Assembly: GCF_003952365.1 (NCBI RefSeq)
Contig: NZ_CP034443.1
Location: 5,759,001 to 5,823,000 of the forward strand
Direction of reading: 5' to 3'
Length of the DNA stretch: 64,000 bases
From: Mesorhizobium sp. M9A.F.Ca.ET.002.03.1.2
GTDB lineage: Bacteria > Pseudomonadota > Alphaproteobacteria > Rhizobiales > Rhizobiaceae
Below are positions 27,164 through 35,491 of this stretch, one piece after another. The position numbers and the translations under genes were made by a program. The notes beneath the pieces were generated by a model. That model saw nothing but the letters and a program-made list of their open reading frames with translations, was not told the origin of the DNA and did no database searches. Numbering within the stretch: position 1 is the stretch's first letter; every line of letters begins with the position of its first letter.

Positions 27164-27621
27164 AGCGAATCCTCCCCTGCCGCCGGATCGGCTGCAATGC
27201 CGTCGCCAGAAAGACCATCGTCAGACAGCCGCGCGCCGGAAGCCAGTGCCAGAAGCTCCGAATCCGGCAGGTCGTCCTGCAGCCGCGCCACCTGGTAGCC
27301 TGCCAGCGTCGCAGCCACCAGAAAGGCGGCGGTGCAAGCCGCCAACCCCGCCGGCGCAAGGAGGAACCCTGGCAGGAATGACGGCCGCGCCCGGCCGGAG
27401 TCGATACGGGCCAGCACCTTGCGCGCCAGCGCTTGCTCGTCGCTGTCCATCAGGGCCGCTTCGAGCACGAGGCGATCGAGCACACGATCCGGATCATCTT
27501 GAGGCGATCGGTCCGTTGCGCCCGCCTTAAAGGCCAGCGCTTGCTGCCGGAAGGGAGCCGGCCAGGCGTCGACATCGTCGCCGAAGCGGCGCTTGTTGCG
27601 TTCGAACTCGTCCCGTGTCAT
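27160..27621 (-). CDS. Probable anti-sigma factor, single-pass membrane protein
   Basis: 153 residues. The N-terminal cytosolic part (MTRDEFERNKRRFGDDVDAW) is charged and helical. One membrane helix lies at about 92-114 (APAGLAACTAAFLVAATLAG), followed by a short periplasmic acidic tail. Its start overlaps the sigma-factor stop by 4 bp, the usual coupling for sigma/anti-sigma pairs. It probably holds the ECF sigma factor at the membrane until the sensor signals. No zinc (HxxxCxxC) motif is present. Confidence 0.75.
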   Translation of the reverse strand: MTRDEFERNKRRFGDDVDAWPAPFRQQALAFKAGATDRSPQDDPDRVLDRLVLEAALMDSDEQALARKVLARIDSGRARPSFLPGFLLAPAGLAACTAAFLVAATLAGYQVARLQDDLPDSELLALASGARLSDDGLSGDGIAADPAAGEDSL

Positions 27622-28226
27622 GAGGACTTCCTTTCACGGCCGTCGGCCGCTGTTGCCAGATGATCCCGTAAATGGTCCCTGAGCGCCCGCCTTCCGCGGA
27701 CAAGCAACTGCTCCGCCGAGCCGGCGCTGCCGCCCATCACCTCGGCGATGGCCGCGATACCGAGATCGCCGACAGCCCGCAGCAGCACGGCCATGCGCTG
27801 ACGCTCCGGCAGGCGGGACAGGCCGTCGCGGACGATCGCAAGCTCCTGCCGCGCGGCGGTCGTCGCTTCGGCATCGGCCTCCTGCGAGGCAACCTCATCA
27901 TGGACGTCGTCGAGACCGATGAAGGTCCGAAGCGCCCGGCGTCGGCGCTGGTCGATGCAGCGATTGGCGGTGATCCTGTACAGCCAGGTCGAGGCACGCC
28001 CCCTGGCCGGGTCGAACCGGGCGGCATGTTTCCAGATAGTCACGAACACCTCCTGCACCACATCCTCGGCGTCGCCGGCACTGCCGAGATAGCGCGCCGC
28101 AAAAATCCGCAAGCCCCGGCCATGGCGGGCGATGAGCTCAGACAGGGCGCCCTGGTTGCCCGCCGCCACCCGTGCCAGCAGTTCGTCGTCACGGGGCTCC
28201 TCATGCTGCACGGCGGCGGGCACCAA
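27618..28226 (-). CDS. ECF-type RNA polymerase sigma factor
   Basis: About 202 residues. Region 2 is GDAEDVVQEVFVTIWKHAAR and STWLYRITANRCIDQRRRR; region 4 is LPERQRMAVLLRAVGDLGIA and AEQLLVRGRRALRDHL. The start is uncertain: a TTG at 28226 is chosen because AGGAG lies 9 bases upstream, with GTG at 28223 and 28211 as alternatives. Longer readings cross the upstream exported-protein gene in another frame. It heads the sigma/anti-sigma/sensor set and probably drives its own promoter. Confidence 0.9.
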   Translation of the reverse strand: MVPAAVQHEEPRDDELLARVAAGNQGALSELIARHGRGLRIFAARYLGSAGDAEDVVQEVFVTIWKHAARFDPARGRASTWLYRITANRCIDQRRRRALRTFIGLDDVHDEVASQEADAEATTAARQELAIVRDGLSRLPERQRMAVLLRAVGDLGIAAIAEVMGGSAGSAEQLLVRGRRALRDHLRDHLATAADGRERKSS

Positions 28227-28245
28227 CTGGCCAGGCTCCTGAACG

Positions 28246-28626
28246 TCAACGGCGCCAGCGGCGGAACCCGAAAGCCGTGTTCCCGTCCGGGCCGGTGAAG
28301 CTGCCGGCCGAGCGGCCACGGAACGGCCCACGCGCCGACACCCGCTTGCCGGAGAAGGACTGCCCGTCCGGCCCGGTGCCAGAGTAGCTTCTGGCGCAGC
28401 GGTCAACAACGCCCGCCACGCATTTGGAGCTCGATGTATAGGTGCCGCCATTAGGACCGGTGCGCGTGGTCGAGCCGGTATGGACGTTGCCCTCCCGACT
28501 GACAGTGCGGCTGATCTCGCCGCCATGCGCCGTCGGCCGTTGCCATTCGGCGGCCGCCGGCACGGCAGTCGACGCCACAAGCATCGCGCCGAGGCAAAAC
28601 AGGTGAATCTTCGCTGAAGGAAGCAT
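28246..28626 (-). CDS. Exported protein with Gly-Pro-rich repeats, unknown function
   Basis: 126 residues. A signal peptide (MLPSAKIHLFCLGAMLVAST, cleavage near AAA-EW) is followed by a Ser/Thr/Gly-rich region. Three GP(N/D)G turns recur (RTGPNGGTYTSSS, GTGPDGQSFSG, FTGPDGNTAFG), and two Cys flank VAGVVDR. AAGGAG supports the ATG. Its stop is 20 bp before the sigma-factor start, so the two probably share a transcript. It is likely an envelope protein of the same stress regulon. Confidence 0.7.
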   Translation of the reverse strand: MLPSAKIHLFCLGAMLVASTAVPAAAEWQRPTAHGGEISRTVSREGNVHTGSTTRTGPNGGTYTSSSKCVAGVVDRCARSYSGTGPDGQSFSGKRVSARGPFRGRSAGSFTGPDGNTAFGFRRWRR

Positions 28627-28688
28627 GTCGTACTCCTTGGTTTTATTGAAGAAACGGATTCTTCTGAGCAGGGAATGTGATCGGATCG

Positions 28689-29153
28689 TCAGCCGGCGCG
28701 ATCGGCGAAGAACTTGCGCATGGCGGCGATCTCATCCGCCGACAGCGTTCCGTCGCCATTGCGGTCGGCGAGGTCGAACAGCGGCATGCGGTTGCGGAAC
28801 TCGTCCTGCGAGACCTTGCCGTCGCCATTCCCGTCCATGCGCCGCCAGCGGGTGCCAAGCCTGGCTTGCGCGGCGTCGGCGCGGTCCATGATGGCGTCGC
28901 GGGCGCCTTCGATCTCCTTTTCGTCGATGGCGCCATCGCCGTTGCGATCGAGCTTCGTGAACATACGCTCGCGGGCCGCAAGCATCTCGTCCTTTGAAAT
29001 CGCGCCGTCGCCATTGATGTCGACCCGCTGGAGCATGCGCTTGCCCGGCATGTCCGTCCCCGAAATGTCCTTGCCCGAAATGTCCTGGGCCTGCGCGGCG
29101 GAAAGCGGTGCAAGCGCCAGAAGCAGGGCCGCGATGAATGCTGAACGTTTCAC
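28689..29153 (-). CDS. Periplasmic EF-hand protein (four hands)
   Basis: 154 residues from a GTG start (AAGGAT upstream). After a signal peptide (VKRSAFIAALLLALAPLSAA), four canonical calcium loops are visible: DINGDGAISKDE, DRNGDGAIDEKE, DGNGDGKVSQDE and DRNGDGTLSADE. The mature protein is therefore a calmodulin-like, exported calcium-binding protein. It lies 63 bp upstream of the GP-repeat protein on the same strand and faces a second EF-hand gene across a 257-bp divergent gap. Confidence 0.88.
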   Translation of the reverse strand: MKRSAFIAALLLALAPLSAAQAQDISGKDISGTDMPGKRMLQRVDINGDGAISKDEMLAARERMFTKLDRNGDGAIDEKEIEGARDAIMDRADAAQARLGTRWRRMDGNGDGKVSQDEFRNRMPLFDLADRNGDGTLSADEIAAMRKFFADRAG

Positions 29154-29410
29154 GATGATAATCCTTTCACTGTCATTGGCCGCTGTCGTTGGTTTTGGCG
29201 GCGATTGCTGACCGATACGCAGGAAGGACCCTGCCCCTACGCTCGCCGGCAAAAAAACTTCGCGCCATCCGCCCGGCGGGGCCGAAGCCGCCACCCGGGG
29301 CGTCGTGCAAAAAAATCACCGCGTGCCGCGTAGGAGCAGGCAGGGCTGCGCGTAAAAGGCCCTGCAAGGACGGTCCGCGGCGGCCCGTCCGATCGAAAGT
29401 GGAGACCAGC

Positions 29411-29836
29411 ATGAACAAGATCGCCATGGCCTGCGCGGGCCTGTTGCTTGGCGCAAGTGGCGCCTGGGCGGCAAACGGGTCCGGAGCAAGGGAGCTCTTC
29501 CAGCGCATCGACACCAACCGGGACCGGATGCTGCAGTTCGGCGAGATCCAGGCGGCGCGGGCGCAGATGTTCGACCGGATGGACGCCAACCGCAACGGCC
29601 TGCTCGATCCGAACGAGGTGCGCACCGCTGTGGCACAGGTCAAGGCCAAACGCGGCTTCCAGAGCGCGCAGGTCGCGGGCCTTGAGGCGCAGGCAAGCCG
29701 CATGGACCGCAACGGCGACGGCAAAATTTCGCGTGACGAGTTTGCTGGCTTCATTCCCGACCGCCTGCTGCAGGCGGACAGGAACGGCGACCGCGCGCTT
29801 TCGCTCTCCGAACTGCGGACGCTCAGGCGTCAGTGA
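29411..29836 (+). CDS. Periplasmic EF-hand protein, second gene
   Basis: 141 residues with a signal peptide ([20 protein letters not shown]). It has two degenerate hands ([24 protein letters not shown]) and two better ones ([24 protein letters not shown]). Divergently placed to the four-hand protein, with similar size and layout, so likely an old duplicate. The gap 29154-29410 contains two A-rich tracts (about 29251 and 29309) that may mark promoters. Confidence 0.85.
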   Translation: MNKIAMACAGLLLGASGAWAANGSGARELFQRIDTNRDRMLQFGEIQAARAQMFDRMDANRNGLLDPNEVRTAVAQVKAKRGFQSAQVAGLEAQASRMDRNGDGKISRDEFAGFIPDRLLQADRNGDRALSLSELRTLRRQ

Positions 29837-29866
29837 CCGGCAGCCTTTCAATACCAGAGGACAGAT

Positions 29867-30291
29867 ATGATGAGACAGACAATCACAGCGTTTTGGGGAC
29901 TGATGCTCGGCGCTTCGGTGCTCGCTTCACCTGCCCATGCCTTGCCGGCAGTGCCCGCCTCGGGCCTGACATCAGCCACCATTGCACCCGAGCCTATCCG
30001 CCACCGGCGCGGCTTCTATGTCGTCGGCGGCGCCTACTATTACAATGGCCACCGGGGCTATGTGCACGTGCGCCCGGGCTATCGCTACTACAATGGTTAC
30101 TGGTTCCCCGCCGCCGCCTTTGCCGCGGGGGTGCCGCGGCAACCGTCGCTCCGCCACCGCGACCTGCCGCCCGGCTCGCCGCCGCGCATGCCCGCTGGTG
30201 CTACGGCCGCTATGTCTCGTACCGCGCCTGGGACAACAGCTACCAGCCCTATAACGGCCCTCGCCAGCAGTGCTGGTCGCCCTATAGCTGA
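29867..30291 (+). pseudogene. BA14K-family surface protein gene, frameshifted
   Basis: The first part reads [20 protein letters not shown] (signal peptide), then Tyr/Gly-rich sequence to [10 protein letters not shown]. The diagnostic BA14K end ([20 protein letters not shown] and RQQCWSPYS) lies in a different frame and stops at 30291. The break falls at the G5 run 30127-30131; one extra G would join both halves without loss. BA14K proteins are Brucella/rhizobial envelope proteins reported to be immunoreactive and lectin-like. It could be a true mutation, phase variation or a base-calling error. Confidence 0.8.
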
Positions 30292-30512
30292 GACGGGCGG
30301 GAGGAACGTCAGTCAGCGCGAGCGCCTGACCTTGGCGGTCGCAGTAGACAACCCGTCCCGGTCGGCCCCTTCCCCGTCGGCCGTAACGACTGCGGCCGGG
30401 TTGAGATCGACCAGCGCGCGAGCCACCTCAACCGCTCTCCGCCCTTGCGTCTTGCGCGCCAATTGACCATCTTCACCGACATTGGTTTGCACCGCGGCCG
30501 GGGGGTTCGCAC

Positions 30513-31115
30513 ATGCCAACGCTTTATGCGCTGAAGCCAGCCTTTCAAGCGAAGCTGCGGCCGCTGGCCGATCGGCTGGCCATGGCCGGCGTCACCGCCA
30601 ACCAGATCACGCTGCTGGCCGCAGCCCTGTCGATCGCCACCGGCAGTCTGGTCGCGGCCCTTGCCGGCCATCGCGCGGTCTTCCTGCTGATGCCGGTGGT
30701 GCTGTTCGCGCGCATGGCGCTGAACGCCATCGACGGCATGCTGGCGCGGGAGCACGGGCAAGCCTCAAAACTCGGCATGTATCTCAACGAACTCTGCGAC
30801 GTCGTCTCGGATCTGGCGCTGATCCTGGCCTTTGCCGTCGTCTTTCCAGCCTGGGGCGTCGTGGCTTTCGCCATCGCGGCGATCATCGTGGAATTCGCCG
30901 GCGTGCTCGGCATCGCGGCGGGCACGGGGCGCAACTATGCCGGGCCGTTCGGCAAGAGCGACCGGGCGCTGGCGCTCGGCATAATCGCCGTGCTCGTCGC
31001 CTGCGGCCTGTGGGTCGAGGCCGTCGTGCCTTTTGTGTTTCCGGCCATGGCTACATTCTCGCTGGTGACCGCCATCAACCGGATACGCAGCGGCCTTAAC
31101 CGGAGCGGGGACTGA
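30513..31115 (+). CDS. CDP-alcohol phosphatidyltransferase (YnbA/YnjF-like)
   Basis: 200 residues with about 5-6 membrane helices. It joins CDP-diacylglycerol to an alcohol. The CDP-OH-P motif appears as NAIDGMLAREHGQASKLGMY followed by LNELCDVVSD (about 71-99), so two of the usual acidic positions (D1 and D3) are Asn here. E. coli YnjF-type enzymes are, as far as I recall, similar. It starts the six-gene lipid operon. The acceptor alcohol is unknown; the changed motif argues against PssA or PgsA roles. Confidence 0.85.
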   Translation: MPTLYALKPAFQAKLRPLADRLAMAGVTANQITLLAAALSIATGSLVAALAGHRAVFLLMPVVLFARMALNAIDGMLAREHGQASKLGMYLNELCDVVSDLALILAFAVVFPAWGVVAFAIAAIIVEFAGVLGIAAGTGRNYAGPFGKSDRALALGIIAVLVACGLWVEAVVPFVFPAMATFSLVTAINRIRSGLNRSGD

Positions 31116-31144
31116 AATTCCGGTCGATCCGTCAGGGGAACAAC

Positions 31145-32932
31145 ATGCTTCACGAACAGACGATTGCCGCCGCCGCCGTGGCAAGTCTCAAGCGGGTGGC
31201 GCAGGAACGCAGCTTCAAGAGCCATGACGGCACCGAGATCTTCTACCGCTACTGGCCTGCGCTATTGGAAAGCCGCAAGGGCGCGGTCCTGCTGTTCCAT
31301 CGCGGCCACGAGCATGGCGGCCGCATGGCGCATCTGGTCGACGAACTCGATATGCCCGATCAAGCCTTCTACGCCTGGGACGCGCGCGGCAACGGCCGCT
31401 CGGCCGGCGAGCGCGGCTACGCGCCATCCTTTGCCGCGCTGGTGCGCGACATCGATTGTTTCGTGCGCGAGATCGGCAGAGACGGGTTCGGCCAGCGCGA
31501 CATCGCGCTGATCGCGCAATCCTTCGGGGCCGTGCTCGCCGCCGCCTGGGTGCATGATTATGCGCCGCGGATTCGCGCTTTGGTACTGGCCTCGCCGGCC
31601 TTCTCAGTCAAGCTCTACGTGCCGTTTGCCAAGCAAGGCATTGCGCTGTGGCAGAAGATCAAGGGCCGCTTCTTCGTCAATTCCTACGTCAAGGCCAAGT
31701 TCCTGACGCACGACCCCGAGCGCATCGCCTCCTTCGAGGCCGATCCGCTGATCGCGCGGCCGATCGCCTCCAACATCCTGGTCGAGCTCTACGACCACGC
31801 CGCGCGCATCGTCTCGGATGCGCGCGCCATCACCGTGCCAACGCAAGTGCTGATCTCGGGCAGCGACTGGGTGGTGCGGCATGAACCGCAGCACGAGTTC
31901 TTCGTCAATCTCGCCAGCCCCGCCAAGGAACGGCATGTGCTGCCCGGCTTCTTCCACGACACGCTGGGCGAACGCGACCGCAGCCAGGCGCTCGACCTGA
32001 TCCGGCCGTTCCTCGAAAGACAGTTCACGGCGGCGGAGAAGCCGGTCGACCTGACCAGGGCCGACCGCGCCGGCTACACCCGCGACGAGGCCGACCGGCT
32101 GGCGTCGCCGCTCGCTTTGCTGTCACCGAAGGGCCTCTACTGGGCCATGAGCCGCGCCTCGATCCGCATGGGCACTTGGCTGTCGTCAGGCATGAAGACG
32201 GGGGTTGCCACCGGCTTCGATTCCGGCTCGACGCTCGATTATGTCTATGAGAACGAGGCGCGGGGCACCGGTCCGCTTGGTCGCATGATCGACCGCATCT
32301 TTCTCGACGCCATCGGCTGGCGCGGCATCCGCCAGCGCAAGCTCAATCTGGAAGAGCTGATCGGCAGCGCTACTGGGACGCTGAAGTCCGCCGGCCGGCC
32401 GGTGCATATCGTCGATATCGCCGCCGGCCACGGCCGCTACGTGCTCGACGCCGTCGCCAAATGCACTGAGCCGCCGGCCAGCGTGCGGCTGCAGGATTTC
32501 TCCGAGCTCAACGTTTCTCGCGGCCGCAAGCTGATCGCCGAGCGGCACCTGCCGACCAGCGTCTCGTTCCATCAGGCCGACGCTTTCGACGCCAAAATGC
32601 TTGCCGGGCTGAAGCCGGCGCCGGACCTCGCCATCGCCTCCGGGCTTTATGAATTGTTTGCCGACAACGCCATGATCGCCCGCTCGCTTGGCGGACTGGC
32701 CAAGGCGATGCAACCCGGCGGCCTGCTCATCTACACCAACCAGCCCTGGCATCCGCAGCTGGAGATGATCGCGCGCAGCCTGACCTCGCATCGCGGCGGC
32801 CAGGCCTGGGTGATGCGCCGGCGCACGCAAGGCGAGATGGACCAGCTGGTGACAGCGGCCGGCTTTGAGAAGTTCGACCAGCGCATCGACCAATGGGGCA
32901 TCTTCACCGTTTCGGTTGCGCGGCGCGTCTGA
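31145..32932 (+). CDS. Fused alpha/beta hydrolase - SAM methyltransferase (YnbC-like)
   Basis: 595 residues. Residues about 1-300 form a serine hydrolase of the monoacylglycerol-lipase/S33 type (HRGHEHGGRMAHLVDEL, AWDARGNGRSAGERG). The nucleophile Ser126 is in IAQSFGAVLA and a late His is in PGFFHDTLGE. Residues about 400-595 form a class I methyltransferase with the SAM loop VDIAAGHGRYVLD (423-435). The length and fusion are those of E. coli YnbC. A lipid or lysolipid is the likely substrate, given the operon. Confidence 0.85.
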   Translation: MLHEQTIAAAAVASLKRVAQERSFKSHDGTEIFYRYWPALLESRKGAVLLFHRGHEHGGRMAHLVDELDMPDQAFYAWDARGNGRSAGERGYAPSFAALVRDIDCFVREIGRDGFGQRDIALIAQSFGAVLAAAWVHDYAPRIRALVLASPAFSVKLYVPFAKQGIALWQKIKGRFFVNSYVKAKFLTHDPERIASFEADPLIARPIASNILVELYDHAARIVSDARAITVPTQVLISGSDWVVRHEPQHEFFVNLASPAKERHVLPGFFHDTLGERDRSQALDLIRPFLERQFTAAEKPVDLTRADRAGYTRDEADRLASPLALLSPKGLYWAMSRASIRMGTWLSSGMKTGVATGFDSGSTLDYVYENEARGTGPLGRMIDRIFLDAIGWRGIRQRKLNLEELIGSATGTLKSAGRPVHIVDIAAGHGRYVLDAVAKCTEPPASVRLQDFSELNVSRGRKLIAERHLPTSVSFHQADAFDAKMLAGLKPAPDLAIASGLYELFADNAMIARSLGGLAKAMQPGGLLIYTNQPWHPQLEMIARSLTSHRGGQAWVMRRRTQGEMDQLVTAAGFEKFDQRIDQWGIFTVSVARRV

Positions 32933-32934
32933 GC

Positions 32935-34302
32935 ATGGTCTCGCCTGTCCTCGGCCCTGCCGCTGCCGCTCCTTCCCGTGGGCCTTCTCATCACGGGACT
33001 GCCCCTGCCCGCGCGCGCTATGCCGGCGTGGTGCTACGGGCGGCGTTGTGGCTGGCGTTTCTGGCACCGTTCTTCTATTCGACCTACGGCTTCGCCAACT
33101 GGCTGGCGTCGCGGCAAGACGATGTCGGCAGCATCGTCTTCGCCTGGGAGCGCGGCATCCCGTTCATCGCCTGGACGATCGTGCCCTACTGGTCGATCAA
33201 TCTGTTCTATGGCCTGTCGCTGCTGCTGAACGATACGAAGAGCGGCGTCGACCGCCTCGCCGGCCGTTATCTCACGGCGCAGATCATCGCCGTCAGCTGC
33301 TTCATCCTGTTCCCGCTGACGGTGACCTTCACCCAGCCGCAAACATCAGGCCTGCCGGGCTTCATGTTCGCGGTGCTCGGCGGCTTCGACAAGCCATTCA
33401 ACCAGGCGCCGTCGCTGCACATCGCGCTGCTGGTTATCATCTGGGATCATTGGCGCTATCGCCTCAAAGGCATGGCCGGCATCGTCTGGCATGCCTGGTG
33501 TTTCCTGATCGGCGCCTCGGTGCTGACGACATGGCAGCACCATGCCGTCGATATCCCGACCGGTGCGCTGCTCGGCTTCTTCGCCCTGTGGCTGTTCCCG
33601 CGCGACGGCGAATTGCCGTTCGCCGGCTTCCGGTTCACCGCCGATGCCAGGGCGCGGCGGCTGGCGCTGTTCTACGCGCTGGGCGCCGCACTGGCGCTGA
33701 CCGGCGCCGTTGCCGGCGCCTTTGTCTCGGCGCTGTGGCTCATCCTTCTGTGGCCGGCGCTGGCTTTGACCATCGTCGCCTTCGCCTATGCCGGGGCCGG
33801 AGCCAAGGTGTTCCAGAAAGCGGCCGACGGCAGCGTCTCGCTTGCCGGCCGCATCCTTCTTTGGCCGTACCGGCTTGGCGTGAAAGTCAACATATGGACA
33901 TGGACGCGCAAGCTGCCGGCGCAGATCGCCGTTGCCGACGGCGTCTTCCTCGGCCGCTTTCCGACGGCCGCCGAGGCCGAAGCTTTCGGCACGGTGATCG
34001 ACCTTGCCGGCGAATTGGAGCGGCCGCGCGGCGTCGCAAGAAGCTGGACCAGCCTTGCCATGCTCGATCTCTTGCCGCCGCCTCGGGACAAGCTTGCCGA
34101 GGCGGCGGCGATGATCGAGGACGCGCGTGCCCAAGGCACCGTGCTGGTCTGCTGCGCGCTCGGCTTCCAGCGCAGCGCCGGCGTCGTCGCCGAATGGCTG
34201 GTTGCCAGCGGCCGCTCGCCGACGCCGGCGCAGGCGCACAAGCGGCTCGCGGCATCGGGCCGGCCGGTGCATCTTGCGATCGCGGCGGACGAGCCTGCAT
34301 GA
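32935..34302 (+). CDS. Membrane PAP2-type phosphatase fused to a dual-specificity phosphatase domain (YnbD-like)
   Basis: 455 residues. The N-terminal about 310 residues are polytopic and carry PAP2 elements: APSLHIA (His162) and HHAVDIPTG (His202/203, Asp206). The C-terminal domain has the Cys-phosphatase P-loop CCALGFQRSAG, i.e. C407-x5-R413 with Cys in place of the usual preceding His. Two unrelated phosphatases are thus joined, as in E. coli YnbD. The start at 32935 lies 2 bp after the previous stop. It probably dephosphorylates the lipid head group or product. Confidence 0.83.
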   Translation: MVSPVLGPAAAAPSRGPSHHGTAPARARYAGVVLRAALWLAFLAPFFYSTYGFANWLASRQDDVGSIVFAWERGIPFIAWTIVPYWSINLFYGLSLLLNDTKSGVDRLAGRYLTAQIIAVSCFILFPLTVTFTQPQTSGLPGFMFAVLGGFDKPFNQAPSLHIALLVIIWDHWRYRLKGMAGIVWHAWCFLIGASVLTTWQHHAVDIPTGALLGFFALWLFPRDGELPFAGFRFTADARARRLALFYALGAALALTGAVAGAFVSALWLILLWPALALTIVAFAYAGAGAKVFQKAADGSVSLAGRILLWPYRLGVKVNIWTWTRKLPAQIAVADGVFLGRFPTAAEAEAFGTVIDLAGELERPRGVARSWTSLAMLDLLPPPRDKLAEAAAMIEDARAQGTVLVCCALGFQRSAGVVAEWLVASGRSPTPAQAHKRLAASGRPVHLAIAADEPA

Positions 34303-34727
34303 GTGCCCATCGGGACAAGGCCGAAACATTCGCCGCCGGCCTGATGACGCAGGCGGTGTGGCCGCTGCTGCTGGTGCTGGCCGTCCTGGCGGCTGCACCA
34401 GTCATTGCCGTGGCGGCGCAGCCACAGGCGACGACGCTTGCGGCGGCGGCCTGGCTGGTCGCGGTAGCAAGCGGCGTGATCACCATCGCTCTCTCGGCTT
34501 TGCTTGTGTTCGACGCGCTGCTGTTCTGGCTGATGGCGAGCCACATCAGCGAGGCCGCTGGCGGCGCCTCGGTCGACGACGTGCTGGCGCGCATGCGCGT
34601 CAAACCGGCCACTGCCGGCATTCGCTCGCTCGACCGGCGCATCGCGGGCACGCAGCGACTGCTGATGAAACAGCGCATCGCGCTCGGCCTGTTTGTGGCG
34701 GCATCCGCCGTCGCCTTGTCTTTCTGA
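34299..34727 (+). CDS. Small membrane protein of the lipid operon (142 aa)
   Basis: The start overlaps the phosphatase stop (ATGA). There are three hydrophobic stretches: WPLLLVLAVLAAAPVIAVAA, AAAAWLVAVASGVITIALSA running on into LLVFDALLFWL, and a C-terminal IALGLFVAASAVALSF. A basic cytosolic loop (RMRVKPATAGIRSLDRRIAG) connects them. No family is recognised. Its place inside the operon suggests a structural or regulatory partner of the lipid enzymes; E. coli ynbABCD has no counterpart that I know of. Confidence 0.72.
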   Translation: MSAHRDKAETFAAGLMTQAVWPLLLVLAVLAAAPVIAVAAQPQATTLAAAAWLVAVASGVITIALSALLVFDALLFWLMASHISEAAGGASVDDVLARMRVKPATAGIRSLDRRIAGTQRLLMKQRIALGLFVAASAVALSF

Positions 34728-34735
34728 GCTGGACA

Positions 34736-35485
34736 ATGAGCAAGCTTGGCACCCGCAGCTTCACCCTGCTGCAGACCGTCACCTCGGTCGGCCTGTCGGC
34801 GCTGGCCTGGGCGGTGACCGGCGTGCGGCCGATCTGGAGCGGCAGCCAGCCGTCGGACCGGCAGCGCATCTACTTCGCCAACCATGCCAGCCACGGCGAC
34901 TTCATCCTGTTGTCGGCCTGCCTCGACGAGAAGGAGCGCGCCCGCACCCATGCCGTCGCCGCCGCCGACTATTGGGGGAAATCGCGGCTGCGCCGTTTCA
35001 TCGCGCAAGACATGCTGTCCTCCGTGCTCATCCACCGGCAGTGGACCGACGAGGCGCAGAATCCGATCGTGATCATGCTGTCGGTTCTCGACAAAGGTCA
35101 TTCGCTGATCATCTTTCCCGAAGGCACGCGCAACATGACCGACGCGCCGCTGCTGCCGTTCCGCTCCGGCCTCTACAACCTGTCGATGGCGCGGCCCGAT
35201 GTCGAACTCATCCCGTGCTGGATCGAGAACATGTCGCGCGTGTTGCCCAAGGGTCAGTTCGTGCCGGTGCCGCTGCTCTGCCGCGTCGTCTTCGGCGCGC
35301 CGATCGCCCTTGCGCCGGGTGAGGAACGACGCGCCTTTCTCGACCGCGCCCGCCAGACGCTACTTGCGCTCAACCCCCGCCCGCAAACGCATGATGCGGA
35401 AAAGTCGAACCCGGTTTTCCGGAAAACACTATGCGATCACACCACCCGATCCGATATCCGGCACGATGCTCCAGGAGACGACTAG
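34736..35485 (+). CDS. 1-acyl-glycerol-3-phosphate-type acyltransferase (PlsC family)
   Basis: 249 residues. The acyltransferase blocks are NHASHGDF (His50, Asp54 of HX4D) and IIFPEGTRN (127-133). It would add an acyl chain to lysophosphatidic acid or a related lysolipid at the inner membrane. It begins 8 bp after the previous gene. The last about 30 residues (from THDAEKSNPVF) are coded by an intergenic-type repeat and look like a late addition to the C-terminus. Confidence 0.88.
   Translation: MSKLGTRSFTLLQTVTSVGLSALAWAVTGVRPIWSGSQPSDRQRIYFANHASHGDFILLSACLDEKERARTHAVAAADYWGKSRLRRFIAQDMLSSVLIHRQWTDEAQNPIVIMLSVLDKGHSLIIFPEGTRNMTDAPLLPFRSGLYNLSMARPDVELIPCWIENMSRVLPKGQFVPVPLLCRVVFGAPIALAPGEERRAFLDRARQTLLALNPRPQTHDAEKSNPVFRKTLCDHTTRSDIRHDAPGDD
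35388..35436. repeat. Rhizobial GCATGATGCGGAAAAGT-type palindromic repeat
   Basis: ACGCATGATGCGGAAAAGTC...GGTTTTCCGGAAAACACTATGCG resembles the short repeat common between rhizobial genes (GCATGAT...GAAAAG...GGTTTTC...). Its arms GCGGAAAA and TTTTCCGG are roughly complementary. Here it is read through as the C-terminal codons of the PlsC-type gene. Confidence 0.6.
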
Positions 35486-35491
35486 AACACC

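Noticed and set aside
30292..30466. Extension of the BA14K frame to 30466
   Set aside because: The extra residues are Ser/Ala/Arg-rich shadow sequence; the real family C-terminus ends at 30291 in the other frame.
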